Assembly: GCF_900115925.1 (NCBI RefSeq)
Contig: NZ_FOYF01000001.1
Location: forward strand, 434,001-498,000
Source: Bacillus sp. cl95
Lineage (GTDB): Bacteria; Bacillota; Bacilli; Bacillales; Cytobacillaceae
Reading direction: 5' to 3'
Length of the DNA stretch: 64,000 bases
The number at the start of each line of letters is the position of its first letter. Within the stretch, counting starts at the first letter, position 1. The translations under genes were made by a program, and so were the position numbers. Of this stretch, positions 19,366 through 31,045 are shown one piece after another. The notes under the pieces are model-generated. The model did not search any database. It was given only the letters and a program-made list of their open reading frames with translations, and was not told where the DNA came from.

Positions 19366-20715
19366 TTACACCTTCTTTCGTAAGCTTGCTATATAAAAAC
19401 CGTCCGAACCGATATGCTGTGGCATCATTTGCAAATCATAGCCTGTAACGAGCGGCTTAATCGCCTCCGGCATCCGGTCTACTAATGTGTGATCACCCTC
19501 AAATTGAGGATTTTCTTCTAAAAAGCGGTTTACCACTTTTTGATTCTCCTCATTATCTACTGTACACGTACTATAGACCAAAATTCCACCTTTTTTCACT
19601 AATGGGGCTACTGATTGCAAAAGTTGCCATTGGATAGAGCTCAAATGGAAAAGATCTTCTTCTTTTTTTGTATATTTCATATCCGGTTTTCTTCGCATTA
19701 CCCCTAGGCCGGAACAAGGTGCATCGAGCAAGATTCGATCAAAACTTTCTTCAGGGAACACTTCCTGAACTTTTCTTGTGTCGATTGCCTTCGTTTCGAT
19801 ATTTGTAAGCCCTAGTCTGTTGGCATTATCATTTATCAATTTGACTTTGTGTTCATGTAGATCAAGTGAAACGACTTTTCCGCTGTTCGACATCTTTTCA
19901 GCAATGTGGGTACTCTTTCCTCCAGGTGCTGCGCACGCATCAAGGACTTCTTCATCTTCCTTAATTCCAAGTGCATGTGCAACAAGCATAGAACTTTCAT
20001 CTTGAATCGTTAATAGGCCCCATTTAAAAGCGGTGGAAGAAGCAAGATTCCCTTGTAGCCCCCTAATTGCTTCGGGAAGAATTGGACTTGGTTCGACCAA
20101 ATACCCTTCTTCTTCGAGCAAAGCAACACATTCTTCACGAGTGATTTTAGTAGTATTAATTCTCGCAGTCTGAAGCGGTGCAATTAGGTTTAATTCGCAC
20201 ATTTCACTTGTGGACTCGATACCGAACTGATCAACCCACCTGCGCACTAGCCAAACAGGATGGCTCGTTGCTACAGAAAGTCTTTCTATCGGATCTTCAA
20301 TGGTCTCGAGTGAAGGCAATCCTTCTCGTTGAACGGATCTTAATATTCCATTTACAAGTCCGGCAATGCCTTTATGACCACGCTTTTTTGCAATTTCAAC
20401 TGCTTCGAAAATTGCAGCACGATCTGGAATTTTATCTAAGTATACCATCTGATAAAGAGTAACCCTTAATAAATTCATTACCCAAGATTGCCACTTGCGG
20501 CTATCCTTAATGAATGGTTTCAAATAAAAATCCAGAGTCATTTTTCTCTGCAAGGTCCCGTAAGTAAGCTCTGTCAAGAGACCAATATCCTTGGCAGGAA
20601 TAACATTTTTTTCAATTGCATGATGAAGCAGCAGGTTGCTGTATGATTGGTTCTTTTCAATTGTCTCCAAGAGATCCATTGCAGTTTCACGAACATTCTT
20701 TTTAGCTTTATTCAT
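19366..20715 (-). CDS. rsmB: 16S rRNA m5C967 methyltransferase RsmB
   Basis: About 449 aa. An N-terminal NusB-like RNA-binding domain (RETAMDLLETIEKNQSYSN) leads to a SAM-dependent m5C methyltransferase: DACAAPGGKSTHIAEKM binds SAM, and DAPCSGLGVMRRKPD and YSTCTVDNEENQ supply the two catalytic cysteines. The frame opens at a GTG three codons upstream (20724). I prefer the ATG at 20713-20715, because AGGTGAG lies just before it and the N-terminus then matches the family. It begins just after the fmt stop. Confidence 0.94.
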   Translation of the reverse strand: MNKAKKNVRETAMDLLETIEKNQSYSNLLLHHAIEKNVIPAKDIGLLTELTYGTLQRKMTLDFYLKPFIKDSRKWQSWVMNLLRVTLYQMVYLDKIPDRAAIFEAVEIAKKRGHKGIAGLVNGILRSVQREGLPSLETIEDPIERLSVATSHPVWLVRRWVDQFGIESTSEMCELNLIAPLQTARINTTKITREECVALLEEEGYLVEPSPILPEAIRGLQGNLASSTAFKWGLLTIQDESSMLVAHALGIKEDEEVLDACAAPGGKSTHIAEKMSNSGKVVSLDLHEHKVKLINDNANRLGLTNIETKAIDTRKVQEVFPEESFDRILLDAPCSGLGVMRRKPDMKYTKKEEDLFHLSSIQWQLLQSVAPLVKKGGILVYSTCTVDNEENQKVVNRFLEENPQFEGDHTLVDRMPEAIKPLVTGYDLQMMPQHIGSDGFYIASLRKKV

Positions 20716-20716
20716 A

Positions 20717-21661
20717 TTACTCACCTAATTTCATACCCTTGGTTACCTTAGAACCAGCCCCTCTTAAGAAATCAACGGCTGTCATTCGTTTCTTACCGGA
20801 AGGTTGTAGCTCAAGTAATTTTAAGGCAGTTCCATTTCCTGTATTAACAATTATACCGTTTTCTTCAATACCTATAACAACTCCGGGCTCTGTATTCGGT
20901 TCTCCTGTTGTTTTCTCTGTATTCCACAACTTTAATACCGAACCATCCATCGTTGTATAAGCTACAGGCCAAGGATTCATTCCACGAATATGATCATAAA
21001 TTTCTTCACCCGTTTTTGACCAATCAATTTTTTCTTGCTCGCGTTTGATATTATAAGCAAATGTTGCATCTTCTTCATTTTGAGGGACAGGCTTAAGTTC
21101 ACCGTTCAATAGTTTTGGAATTGTCTCTGAAAGTAGAGCCGAACCCGCCGCGCTTAGCTTATCATGAAGGGTTCCAACGTTATCGATTTCGGTAATCGGA
21201 ACTTCCGCTACAGTTAAGATATCTCCTGCATCCAGTTTTTCTACCATGTACATGATCGTTATTCCAGTTTTCTTTTTCCCTTGAATGATCGCATAATGGA
21301 TTGGAGCCCCACCACGCAGTTCAGGCAATAATGATGCGTGGACGTTGATACAGCCGTATTTAGGTGCATCCAACAGTTCTTTAGGTAGAATCTGGCCAAA
21401 CGCAGCCGTAACAATTAGATCGGGATTTAATGCTAAAATTTCGTCCAATTCTTCTCTTTGACGAATTTTTTCAGGCTGATAAACGGGAATCCCGTGCTTC
21501 AACGCTTCCACTTTAACAGGTGGGGGAGTAAGAATTTTCTTTCGACCAACCGGACGATCCGGCTGAGTCACAACTCCAATGACGTCATAGCCATCTTCAA
21601 TTATTTTTCTTAAAACAGGAACCGAAAAATCCGGTGTCCCCATAAAAACGATTTTCGTCAT
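20717..21661 (-). CDS. fmt: Methionyl-tRNA formyltransferase
   Basis: A 314-aa enzyme that formylates initiator Met-tRNA. The N-terminal hydrolase fold starts [20 protein letters not shown]. The active site is in [21 protein letters not shown] (Asn and His) and [11 protein letters not shown] (Asp). The C-terminal tRNA-binding domain begins near residue 205. The start overlaps the def stop by 4 bases, so formylase and deformylase are translationally coupled. Confidence 0.97.
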   Translation of the reverse strand: MTKIVFMGTPDFSVPVLRKIIEDGYDVIGVVTQPDRPVGRKKILTPPPVKVEALKHGIPVYQPEKIRQREELDEILALNPDLIVTAAFGQILPKELLDAPKYGCINVHASLLPELRGGAPIHYAIIQGKKKTGITIMYMVEKLDAGDILTVAEVPITEIDNVGTLHDKLSAAGSALLSETIPKLLNGELKPVPQNEEDATFAYNIKREQEKIDWSKTGEEIYDHIRGMNPWPVAYTTMDGSVLKLWNTEKTTGEPNTEPGVVIGIEENGIIVNTGNGTALKLLELQPSGKKRMTAVDFLRGAGSKVTKGMKLGE

Positions 21662-22143
21662 TCACTTACCGCCTCTTCTAATTCTTCTTCGTTCAAGTAT
21701 CTTACTACTTTTGTAGTAAACAATACACCGTTCAAGTGATCAATTTCATGTTGAATCGCCCTTGCTAGAAAATCTTCCGCTTCCATTACAAAAGGATTTC
21801 CTTTACGATCAAAAGCCTTCACTTTCACATATGTCGCTCTAGCCACTTCACCGTATAAATTCGGGAAACTCAGGCAGCCTTCAGGTCCTATTTCCTCTCC
21901 AGAAGTCTCAACGATTTCAGGGTTGATCAGTTCGATTGTGCCATGTTCATCATCAATATCCACGATGGCAATTTGCTCATCCAGACCGATTTGCGGTGCT
22001 GCAAGTCCAACTCCATCAAACTCAATCATTGTGTCATACATATCATTCAATAATTTCACTAGTTTCTTATCAAATGTTGTAACTTTTTTACAAGGTTGTT
22101 CAAGTATTTCTGCTGGGTAAGTTACTATTTTACGAACTGCCAA
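21658..22143 (-). CDS. def: Peptide deformylase
   Basis: A 161-aa metalloenzyme that removes the N-formyl group from new proteins. All three motifs are visible: [18 protein letters not shown] (Cys metal ligand) and QHEIDHLNG (two His ligands and catalytic Glu). Length and the short insert-free form fit the class of Def linked to fmt in Bacillus. It lies downstream of priA after a 74-bp gap and before fmt. Confidence 0.96.
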   Translation of the reverse strand: MAVRKIVTYPAEILEQPCKKVTTFDKKLVKLLNDMYDTMIEFDGVGLAAPQIGLDEQIAIVDIDDEHGTIELINPEIVETSGEEIGPEGCLSFPNLYGEVARATYVKVKAFDRKGNPFVMEAEDFLARAIQHEIDHLNGVLFTTKVVRYLNEEELEEAVSE

Positions 22144-22217
22144 GATTTTTCCTCCAATTATGCTTTTCTATTTATTCTCGCCCACTGTGAAAGATTCTAA
22201 AGCTCTCATCACAAAGC

Positions 22218-24632
22218 CTACATTAATAAATAAGGATTGACGTCTACTGCAACTTGTAAACTCGTTGCTGACGATTCCTGCTGAAACTGATCCAATACTG
22301 TCTTTAATGTTTTTGCAAGCTCTGGTTCCCGTTTGTATTTTATCAGACATTGATAACGATATCTATCATTGATACGAGGTATAGGTGATGCAACAGGTCC
22401 TAGGACCACCGCTTCTTTCGACACTCTGGACTGGACATACTTTGTGATTTTTTCGGTTGCCGCTACTGCACTCAATAGCTGGTCATGACTTACTGTAATC
22501 AGCGCAATATAATAGAATGGCGGATATCTATGTTGCTTTCTAATCATCATTTCTTGTTGATAAAATTCATCATAATCCTGATGGCTAGCCAATTGAATAC
22601 TATAATGTTCTGGTGTATATGTTTGAATGATAACTTCACCTGGGAGTTGATGTCTACCGGCCCTTCCGCTTACTTGTGTGAGTAATTGAAATGTTTTTTC
22701 TGAAGAACGAAAATCTGGTAAATGAAGCATCGTATCCGCTGATAAGACACCCACTAATGTGATGTTAGGAAAATCCAATCCTTTTGCAATCATTTGTGTA
22801 CCCAATAGAATGTCAGCTTTGCCTTCTTCAAATTCCTTAAGCAGCCTCTCGTGAGAACCTTTCCGAGTCGTTGTATCTACATCCATTCGAATGACTCGAG
22901 CTTGTGGCAACAACTTACCGAGTTCTTCTTCCACTTTTTGTGTCCCTGTCCCAAAATAACGAATATGCTCACTTAAGCATTCAGGACATTGTTTCGGCAC
23001 AAAGCTTTCATAACTGCAATAGTGGCATTTCATTAGTTGGTTAGATCGATGATAAGTTAAAGAAATATCACAATGCGGACAATTCACTACGTAGCCACAA
23101 TCTCGGCACATGACAAATGAAGAATGTCCACGCTTATTTAAAAACAACACGGTTTGTTCACGTTTCTCGATTCTATCCTGCAGTTTTTCGAACAAGACCG
23201 TTGAAAACATCGAGCGATTCCCAGAGCGAAGTTCTTCTCTCATGTCCACAATTTCAACAGTAGGAAGTGCTTGATTGTTCATGCGATTTGGCAAAGTGAG
23301 AAGCTCAAATACTCCCTTTTTCGCCCTCGCGAAAGTCTCTAGCGACGGGGTTGCACTTCCAAGGACAACTGGGCAGCGATTATTGATCGCTCTTTCAATG
23401 GCAGCATCCCGGGCATGATAGCGTGGTGATTCTTCCTGCTTATAACTTGTCTCATGTTCCTCATCGATGATTATAATTCCAAGATTTTCGAAAGGAGCGA
23501 AGATAGCAGAACGCGCTCCCACTACTACTTTCACTTCTTTTCTTTGTATCTTTCTCCATTCGTCATATTTTTCACCTGCAGACAAACCGCTATGTAAGAC
23601 GGCAACCCGATCACCAAATCGCCCTTTGAAACGGTTGACCATTTGAGGAGTTAATGAAATTTCCGGAACAAGAACAATGGCTTCTTTTCCTTTGTCTAGG
23701 ACATCCTGAATCGATTGCAAGTAGATTTCGGTCTTCCCACTGCCCGTTACACCATACAACAGGAAAACGCGGTGCTGCTCGTTCTCAATCGAATTCAAGA
23801 TAGGAGAAATGGCTTCACGTTGCGCATCTGTTAATAGCAATGGCTGGGTTTGTAGAAATTCCCTGTTTTCGTATGGATTGCGGTAAACTTCCATCATTTG
23901 CTCTGAAAGGAGACCTTTTTGGATAAGCCCCTTAATGGCTCCAGCGGAAACATTTAGATCGGCAGTTAGCTGTCTTTGTTCAACAGTCTCATGATGGCAG
24001 ACAAAATAGTTTAAGATTTCTTTTTGCTTGTTTGACCTTGGTGGTAACTGCTCCAAAGCCTCTTGAAGTTCTTTCGCTGAAAGGAGTGGCTTGATGAATT
24101 TTAGTTGTTTCTTACGAAGTCTTTCCTTTACTTCATATAAAACCTCTACTGTTCCTTTTTTTACTTCTTTTTGTAATTTATTGACGATTCCTTCACTTAG
24201 CGCGGTTTCCCAAAGGATTGTATTCTCTTGTTCAAAGAATGGTTGCAGATCAAAGGGAAGTTCCTCCACTGTTCTCCCGTGAGCCAGCTTGATTTTCTTC
24301 TCGTAACGAGCTTTTAGTGCAGCAGGAAGCATAGCTTGATAAGCAGTGATTTTATAGCATAATGCCTTTTCTGTGAGCCAATCCCCAATTTGTAAAAGTT
24401 CATGATTTAATACAGGTTCGAGATCCATCGGTTCACTAATTTCTCTCAGTTTCTTAAATTCAGATTCTGTTTTAACCGCTACTACGAATCCTTGAATTTT
24501 CCTTGGACCGAAAGGAACAATCACTCTCACCCCCGGCTGAATAATGTCCTGCCACTTCTCAGGTATGAGGTAATCGAATGGACGATCAGTCTGTTTAGCT
24601 GGAACATCCACAACTACACTGGCAATTCTCAT
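22218..24632 (-). CDS. priA: Primosomal replication restart helicase PriA
   Basis: An 804-aa SF2 helicase that rebuilds replication forks away from oriC. An N-terminal DNA-binding domain (IASVVVDVPAKQTDRPFDY) precedes Walker A LLYGVTGSGKTEIYLQ, the DEEH box (IIIDEEHETSYKQEE) and GSATPSLET. An 8-cysteine zinc region follows (CRDCGYVVNCPHC, then CHYCSYESFVPKQCPEC) and motifs V-VI (LLGTQMIAKGLDFPN, QVSGRAGR). It overlaps coaBC by 4 bases. Confidence 0.97.
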   Translation of the reverse strand: MRIASVVVDVPAKQTDRPFDYLIPEKWQDIIQPGVRVIVPFGPRKIQGFVVAVKTESEFKKLREISEPMDLEPVLNHELLQIGDWLTEKALCYKITAYQAMLPAALKARYEKKIKLAHGRTVEELPFDLQPFFEQENTILWETALSEGIVNKLQKEVKKGTVEVLYEVKERLRKKQLKFIKPLLSAKELQEALEQLPPRSNKQKEILNYFVCHHETVEQRQLTADLNVSAGAIKGLIQKGLLSEQMMEVYRNPYENREFLQTQPLLLTDAQREAISPILNSIENEQHRVFLLYGVTGSGKTEIYLQSIQDVLDKGKEAIVLVPEISLTPQMVNRFKGRFGDRVAVLHSGLSAGEKYDEWRKIQRKEVKVVVGARSAIFAPFENLGIIIIDEEHETSYKQEESPRYHARDAAIERAINNRCPVVLGSATPSLETFARAKKGVFELLTLPNRMNNQALPTVEIVDMREELRSGNRSMFSTVLFEKLQDRIEKREQTVLFLNKRGHSSFVMCRDCGYVVNCPHCDISLTYHRSNQLMKCHYCSYESFVPKQCPECLSEHIRYFGTGTQKVEEELGKLLPQARVIRMDVDTTTRKGSHERLLKEFEEGKADILLGTQMIAKGLDFPNITLVGVLSADTMLHLPDFRSSEKTFQLLTQVSGRAGRHQLPGEVIIQTYTPEHYSIQLASHQDYDEFYQQEMMIRKQHRYPPFYYIALITVSHDQLLSAVAATEKITKYVQSRVSKEAVVLGPVASPIPRINDRYRYQCLIKYKREPELAKTLKTVLDQFQQESSATSLQVAVDVNPYLLM

Positions 24633-25843
24633 TTTCCAGTCTCCTCTTGAATCATAGCAATTTCCTCAATGATTCTTTTTGCTACTTCAACTTTTGTCAT
24701 CAAAGGCAAGCGAATAGGATCCCCTTCCTTTTTGTACATGGTGACAATGTTAGTATCCGTTCCGAATCCTGCCCCTTCAGATTTAACATTATTAGCAACA
24801 ATCATATCAGCATTTTTCTTAAAAAGTTTCTGACGAGCATACTCCTCCACGTTATCTGTTTCGGCGGCAAAACCAATCAGGACTTGATTCTTTTTCCTTG
24901 TCCCTAATTCAAAAAGAATGTCTTGCGTTCGTTCAAGCTCAATCACTTCATCGCCTGGCTGTTTCTTAATCTTATGGTCGTAGGCAAGTTTGGGACGGTA
25001 ATCAGCAACCGCTGCTGTCTTAATGACGATATCGACTTGATCGAAATCAGCCATTACCGCTTCCATCATTTCTTTTGCACTTTCTACCTTCTTTACTTTC
25101 ACACCCGAAGGAACGGGAATACTTACCGGTCCTGAAACTAGAATCACATCAGCTCCAGCTTTTTGTGCTTCTGCAGCGATTGCGTAGCCCATCTTTCCGC
25201 TTGAATGATTGGAAATAAAACGGACAGGATCGATTTTTTCGCGGGTTGGACCTGCTGTTATAATCACTGTCTTGCCTCTTAATAATGAAGAAGATGCACC
25301 TTCAAAATACTCGCTTGCTAATTTCACTATTTCTTCTGGCTCTTCAAGACGCCCCTTCCCGATGTATCCACAAGCAAGATAACCTTCACTCGGTTCGATG
25401 AAACGATATCCATAACCAAAGAGCACATCGATGTTCTTTTTTACGGCGGGATGGTTGTACATATTTACATTCATTGCAGGAGCAATCCAAACTGGCGCTT
25501 TTGTAGTTGCCAAAAGCGTAGTCGTGATCATATTATCTGCAATACCATTTGTAAGTTTTCCAATTGTATTGGCGGTTGCCGGAGCGACGATAATTAAATC
25601 GGCCCAATCAGCAAGATCTATGTGAGAAATAACTTGAGGATTGTTTTCTGTAAATGTATCAATATAGACTTCATTTCGGGACATCGCTTGGAATGTTAAT
25701 GGCGTCACGAATTTAGCCGCAGATTCACTCAGAATCACCTTTACATCCGCACCAGCTTGAACAAGTTTACTTGTAAGTGCTACTGCCTTATAAACCGCAA
25801 TTCCCCCGGTTACACAAAGTAATATTTTTTTATGTGTAAGCAT
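24629..25843 (-). CDS. coaBC: Bifunctional CoaBC (Dfp)
   Basis: A 404-aa enzyme with phosphopantothenoylcysteine decarboxylase and phosphopantothenate-cysteine ligase activities, coenzyme A steps 2 and 3. The N-terminal flavoprotein half has LCVTGGIAVYKAV, VVAPATANTIGKLTNGIADNM and PAMNVNMYNHPAV. The C-terminal synthetase half, from about residue 190, has ITAGPTREKIDPVRFISNHS and KTAAVADYRP. It is downstream of rpoZ, but a strong terminator intervenes, so it may have its own promoter. Confidence 0.96.
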   Translation of the reverse strand: MLTHKKILLCVTGGIAVYKAVALTSKLVQAGADVKVILSESAAKFVTPLTFQAMSRNEVYIDTFTENNPQVISHIDLADWADLIIVAPATANTIGKLTNGIADNMITTTLLATTKAPVWIAPAMNVNMYNHPAVKKNIDVLFGYGYRFIEPSEGYLACGYIGKGRLEEPEEIVKLASEYFEGASSSLLRGKTVIITAGPTREKIDPVRFISNHSSGKMGYAIAAEAQKAGADVILVSGPVSIPVPSGVKVKKVESAKEMMEAVMADFDQVDIVIKTAAVADYRPKLAYDHKIKKQPGDEVIELERTQDILFELGTRKKNQVLIGFAAETDNVEEYARQKLFKKNADMIVANNVKSEGAGFGTDTNIVTMYKKEGDPIRLPLMTKVEVAKRIIEEIAMIQEETGK

Positions 25844-25926
25844 GTATTTACCCCCGTATCAAACATTATCTACTTCCATTATGCTAGAACAACCGTGATT
25901 TTTCATCCATAAGGGCTTATTTTTTT

Positions 25927-26005
25927 AGTCTCTTTTAAACTTGCCTGGTGAATTCCACTCTCCATAATTGCTCTAGGAAAGACTAGGCTTACCGTTTGCT
26001 CCGCC
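25927..26005. repeat. Degenerate copy 4 of the short MITE-like element
   Basis: The stretch TTAAACTTGCCTGGTGAATT plus CCACTCTCCA resembles the left end of copy 1 (TTAAATTTGCCTGTTGATTT plus CCGCTCCA) with few changes. TTACCGTTTGCTCC near the right side resembles the second TTCCGCTCC repeat. The right terminal repeat is not recognisable. It lies in the 216-bp rpoZ-coaBC gap, beside the rpoZ terminator, in the same orientation as the other copies. Confidence 0.5.
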
Positions 26006-26009
26006 AAAT

Positions 26010-26045
26010 AAAAATAACAACCTAATGATTTAGGTTGTTATTTTT
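26010..26045 (-). terminator. Rho-independent terminator after rpoZ
   Basis: A perfect 16-bp stem, AAAAATAACAACCTAA with TTAGGTTGTTATTTTT, around a 4-nt loop. It is symmetric, ends 14 bases past the rpoZ stop and divides gmk-rpoZ from coaBC-priA. Confidence 0.92.
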
Positions 26046-26059
26046 ATTCTCTTCAAGAA

Positions 26060-26277
26060 TTATTCAGCTGAATTATCTTGTTTTTGAGCCGTTGTGTAAG
26101 AAAGCTGACCACCATAAATTTCTTCAAGCGCTTTTCCTACGTATTTATGAGAAACATATTTCTCAAGTCTTGTTTCATTCGTTAGCTGCATGTTGCGAGC
26201 GCGTTTTGCTGCTACAGATACAAGTGAATACTTTGAATCAATTTTATTTAATAAAGAGTCAATAGATGGATATAACA

Positions 26278-26278
<1 letters not shown>
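26060..26278 (-). CDS. rpoZ: RNA polymerase omega subunit
   Basis: A 72-aa omega subunit that helps assemble and stabilise the beta' subunit of RNA polymerase. It has [29 protein letters not shown] and the basic [11 protein letters not shown] near the end. The start overlaps the gmk stop by one base. The gmk-rpoZ pairing is conserved across bacteria. Confidence 0.95.
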
Positions 26279-27170
<892 letters not shown>

Positions 27171-27227
27171 GATGGTCCCCCAATCATCTTTAATATTTTC
27201 ACCTGTATAAGCCTTTTCTAAACCATG

Positions 27228-28103
27228 CTACTCAATATTCTGAACTTGTTCCTTCATCTTTTCGAGCAGGCTTTTCATTTCTACAACTTTCTTTGCAATC
27301 TCTGAATCATTCGCTTTAGATCCGATCGTATTCGTTTCTCGATTCATCTCCTGCAAAAGAAAATCAAGCTTTCGACCAATCGGCTCCTCTTGACTCAAAG
27401 TAAGGAGCATTTGCTGAATGTGACTGTTTAAGCGAATCAACTCTTCGTTGATATCTGCTTTTTCTGTAAAAATAGCTACTTCCGTAACAATTCTCGCTTC
27501 ATCAATTTGACCGTTTAGAAATTCTTGTAATCTCTTAGTCAGTCGGTCTTTATAATGAAGAGAAACATCCGGAGCAAGAACCTTAAGTTCTTTCACTTTT
27601 GATTCTAATTGATGAAGTTGTGAGTGGACATCCCTTGAAAGTTCAATACCTTCGGCTGCCCTCATTTTCTTCAAGCCTGCTGCCGCTTCCTCAACAGCAT
27701 TCAATAACAAAATCTCAAGCTCATCATTATTAATCTCAGTTTCTTCAATATGTATGAGATCCTCACGGTTCAACATGCTTTGAACAGCATAGCTTTCCTG
27801 AAATCCGTATTTAGCTTGCGCTTCTTTCATAAAATGAAAATACTCATCCAAGAGATCCCAGTCGACATTCAATTTACGCTTTAAGGGCCATTCACCCTCA
27901 AGGCTGACAAATACCTCGACTCTTCCCCGATGAATATATTGGCTTATTTTTTTCTTCATTTTTTCTTCGAGAACCATAAATTGACGAGGCATTCTAATAT
28001 GGTATTCCGAAAAACGATGATTGACCGATTTTATTTCTATATTTACTGAGAAGGGACCTGCCTCGGCCTTACTCCTGCCATAGCCCGTCATACTTACCGT
28101 CAT
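27228..28103 (-). CDS. yloC: YicC/YloC family endoribonuclease
   Basis: A 291-aa member of the YicC family; E. coli YicC has been shown to be an endoribonuclease, and the role in Bacillus is less clear. The N-terminus VSMTGYGRSKAEAGPFSVNI and the C-terminal GRKLDFLLQEMNRETNTIGS are diagnostic. A TTG-opened extension of five codons exists, but the ATG at 28101-28103 has GGAAG 8 bases upstream and gives the B. subtilis length. It heads the remA-gmk-rpoZ group. Confidence 0.93.
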   Translation of the reverse strand: MTVSMTGYGRSKAEAGPFSVNIEIKSVNHRFSEYHIRMPRQFMVLEEKMKKKISQYIHRGRVEVFVSLEGEWPLKRKLNVDWDLLDEYFHFMKEAQAKYGFQESYAVQSMLNREDLIHIEETEINNDELEILLLNAVEEAAAGLKKMRAAEGIELSRDVHSQLHQLESKVKELKVLAPDVSLHYKDRLTKRLQEFLNGQIDEARIVTEVAIFTEKADINEELIRLNSHIQQMLLTLSQEEPIGRKLDFLLQEMNRETNTIGSKANDSEIAKKVVEMKSLLEKMKEQVQNIE

Positions 28104-28145
28104 CGCTTGCACTTCCAATCTATCGGAAAGGTCTATTCCATAAAG

Positions 28146-28179
28146 AAAAGGTAATAGAGTCGAACCTCTACTACCTTTT
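28146..28179 (-). terminator. Rho-independent terminator after the calcium ATPase gene
   Basis: AAAAGGTAGTAGAG pairs with CTCTATTACCTTTT on the minus strand (two G-U pairs, 6-nt loop), followed by CTTT. It lies 15 bases past the stop of the ATPase gene and ahead of yloC. Confidence 0.85.
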
Positions 28180-28194
28180 GGATTATATCACAAT

Positions 28195-30873
28195 TTATTT
28201 TGTTTTTCTTAACAAAAATGACCCTGCCAATAAAAAAGTTGGAATAGCCGATAATCCTAAGATCAGAAGCCAGTCTCTCGCTTCGATAGGAACTGTATGG
28301 AAAATCGGTTGAAGACCAGGATAGTAGATGACAATCAGCACCAAAATGAGTGATGAAATGACTGACCAAACCAGATATGGGTTTCCAAACGGATTTCTCG
28401 ACAATACCGATTTTTCACTACGGCAATCAAAAACGTGGATGAGTTGTGCCATCACAAGCGTTGCGAAAGCGACAGTCTGGGCATATATGAGTTGATCTGG
28501 ATGTTGTTTATATGCAATCATAAACGCAAATAACGTCACGAGTCCGATTAAGAACCCACGGGATACTACTTTCCAGCCAAGTCCTCTTGCAAAGACTCCT
28601 TCCTTAGGACTTCTTGGTCCCCGCTTCATCACATTTTCTTCAGGACGATCAAGTCCAAGTGCCATGGCTGGCAGGCCATCCGTAACGAGATTGACCCAAA
28701 GTATTTGAATAGGAACGAGTGGTAAAGGCAAAGCCAAAATCATCGCAAACAACATGACCAATATTTCCCCCACGTTGGAAGCAAGTAAATAACGAATAAA
28801 TTTACGGATATTTTCGTAAATATTTCTTCCTTCTTTAATTGCTGCCTTTATGGTTGCAAAGTTGTCATCTAATAATACGAGTGCAGATGCTTCTTTCGCT
28901 ACATCAGTACCCGTTATTCCCATTGCCACACCGATATCTGCCGCTTTGATGGCAGGAGCATCATTTACCCCATCACCTGTCATGGCAACAACATGCCCTT
29001 TGTTCTGCAGGGCTCTTACAATTTTCAATTTATGCTCTGGAGAGACGCGTGCAAAAACAGCTACCTCCTCCACCACATCTTCAAGCTCGCCTACGGACAT
29101 TTCAGATAAAGCTTTACCTTCCATGACTTTACTATCTTTAGTCAGAATTCCAAGCTGTTTGGCGATGGCTTTAGCAGTAATCGCGTGATCACCTGTTATC
29201 ATGACCGTTTTGATACCAGCGTCACGGCATTCTTTTACAGCCTCTTTCACTTCCGGCCTAGGTGGGTCTATCATGCCTTGAACCCCGATGAAAATTAAGT
29301 CTTTTTCTGCTTCCTGCTCCGTCAAGATAATCGTATTGGCTTGAACCGGCTTATAGGCAATTGCAATTGTTCGAAGAGCCTGAGAAGCAAGTCCATCGAT
29401 GGCTTCTTGAACATTTCCTTTAATGCTATTGGATAAGTATTGTGTTTTACCTTCCCAGAGAATCGATTCACACTTCCCAATCAGAACATCGGGAGCTCCT
29501 TTTGTTACGATAAACTGTCTACCTTGATGATCTTTAACAAATACACTCATCATCTTTCGCGTTGAATCAAATGGAAACTCATTAGCAATTGTATATTCTC
29601 CAAGGAGCTTTGTCCTGTCATAGCCTGCTTTCATCGCACTGACAAGAAGAGCACCTTCTGTTGGATCTCCATCGAGCACGACTTCGTCTTCTCTGAAAAT
29701 CAGGTTAGAATGATTACAAAGCATTCCGAAAATCAACATTTGTTGAAGAGCCTTTTCGTCCCTAGGGTTGACTTCTCGGTCATTTCTGTAAAATTTCCCT
29801 TCTGGGACATAACCTACTCCATCTACTTGCCAAGTATGACCACTGCTCCACAAATGGGTAACTGCCATCTTATTTTGTGTCATCGTACCTGTCTTATCTG
29901 AACAAATTACCGATGCACATCCGAGCGTTTCAACAGCAGGCAGCTTTCTTACTATCGCATTCTTCTTGATCATTTTTTGAACACCGAGTGACAATGCGAC
30001 GGTAACGATTGCAGGTAACCCTTCAGGTATGGCTGCCACAGCAAGTGATACTCCCGCCAAAAACATTGTATACAGTTCTTGACCTTGAAGAACTCCTATG
30101 CCGACTACTAGAACTGTAAGAAATAATGCCGCTGTTATCAAAATTTTGCCGAGTTGCTCAAGACGCCTTTGCAAAGGAGTTGCCATTGTCTCTGCACTCT
30201 GAAGTAGGTCTGCAATTTGACCCATAGCTGTTTTCATGCCGGTTCCGACTACGACACCAGTCCCGTTTCCGCGCGTCACCATTGTTCCCATAAAGGCAGT
30301 GTTCTCCATATCGCCGATTCCTGCCTGTGGATTCCTTAATACTTGGGTCGTTTTGGAGACTGGCAATGACTCGCCAGTTAGCGCAGATTCTTCGATTTCT
30401 AGACTCTTGACATCAATTAAGCGCACGTCAGCTCCAATTCGATCTCCACTTGTGAAACGCAAAATATCACCCATGACTATTTCTTTGGATGGAATCTTGA
30501 TCCATTCACCATCCCTTAAAGCATGAACCTGTGGGGCTGATAGCTCTTTCAGTGCCTGAAGTGACTTTTCTGCCTTTCTTTCTTGAAAGAAACCTAGGCA
30601 GCCATTGATAACGATAATGGCAATAATGGCAATCGCATCAATATATTCACCGAGCAAACCGGATATAAGTGTTGCCGCAAGCAATACAACAACCATGAAA
30701 TCCTTAAACTGGCTAAAAAATAAAAGCAGTGCTGATTGCTTTTCCCCTTCCTCCAGTTCATTATAACCATGCATTTTCATTCTTTTCTGTACTTCTTCCT
30801 TTGACAATCCAGACGAAAAGTCAGTCTCTAAGGCTTTTTCTACTTCTGTCACATTCATTTCATGGAACTTCAT
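28195..30873 (-). CDS. yloB: Calcium-translocating P-type ATPase (YloB)
   Basis: An 892-aa P2A-type ATPase of the SERCA/PMR1 class that exports Ca2+ and perhaps Mn2+ across the membrane. In order it has actuator TGES ([12 protein letters not shown]), transmembrane [18 protein letters not shown] with the PEGL ion-site motif, phosphorylation motif [13 protein letters not shown], and hinge [19 protein letters not shown]. Six C-terminal transmembrane segments include [14 protein letters not shown]. Calcium pumping is reported for B. subtilis YloB in sporulation. It is divergent from rqcH. Confidence 0.95.
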   Translation of the reverse strand: MKFHEMNVTEVEKALETDFSSGLSKEEVQKRMKMHGYNELEEGEKQSALLLFFSQFKDFMVVVLLAATLISGLLGEYIDAIAIIAIIVINGCLGFFQERKAEKSLQALKELSAPQVHALRDGEWIKIPSKEIVMGDILRFTSGDRIGADVRLIDVKSLEIEESALTGESLPVSKTTQVLRNPQAGIGDMENTAFMGTMVTRGNGTGVVVGTGMKTAMGQIADLLQSAETMATPLQRRLEQLGKILITAALFLTVLVVGIGVLQGQELYTMFLAGVSLAVAAIPEGLPAIVTVALSLGVQKMIKKNAIVRKLPAVETLGCASVICSDKTGTMTQNKMAVTHLWSSGHTWQVDGVGYVPEGKFYRNDREVNPRDEKALQQMLIFGMLCNHSNLIFREDEVVLDGDPTEGALLVSAMKAGYDRTKLLGEYTIANEFPFDSTRKMMSVFVKDHQGRQFIVTKGAPDVLIGKCESILWEGKTQYLSNSIKGNVQEAIDGLASQALRTIAIAYKPVQANTIILTEQEAEKDLIFIGVQGMIDPPRPEVKEAVKECRDAGIKTVMITGDHAITAKAIAKQLGILTKDSKVMEGKALSEMSVGELEDVVEEVAVFARVSPEHKLKIVRALQNKGHVVAMTGDGVNDAPAIKAADIGVAMGITGTDVAKEASALVLLDDNFATIKAAIKEGRNIYENIRKFIRYLLASNVGEILVMLFAMILALPLPLVPIQILWVNLVTDGLPAMALGLDRPEENVMKRGPRSPKEGVFARGLGWKVVSRGFLIGLVTLFAFMIAYKQHPDQLIYAQTVAFATLVMAQLIHVFDCRSEKSVLSRNPFGNPYLVWSVISSLILVLIVIYYPGLQPIFHTVPIEARDWLLILGLSAIPTFLLAGSFLLRKTK

Positions 30874-31006
30874 CCGGCCATCTCACTTCCCCCTTCAAAT
30901 TTCAACAAGCAGTGAATTACATGACACCTCAACAAAGCTTATTCAGTCTCGTCCCAAAAAATGCTATCAAGTAGTACAAGATATGAATGATTACTCGAAC
31001 ATCATG

Positions 31007-31012
31007 TATAAT
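31007..31012 (+). promoter_or_regulatory. Putative -10 box of rqcH
   Basis: TATAAT lies 33 bases upstream of the chosen rqcH start. It argues against an upstream ATG at 30983, which would lie before the transcript start. No clear -35 is seen. Confidence 0.45.
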
Positions 31013-31045
31013 GAAGAATATGAATTAATGAAAAGGATGTTATTT

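Noticed and set aside
30729-30974. 81-codon plus-strand frame upstream of rqcH
   Set aside because: It overlaps the 5' end of the calcium ATPase gene in antisense, and its product resembles no protein I know.
30983-31045. N-terminal extension of rqcH
   Set aside because: The upstream ATG lies before the TATAAT at 31007 and lacks a ribosome binding site; the family starts at MSFDG.
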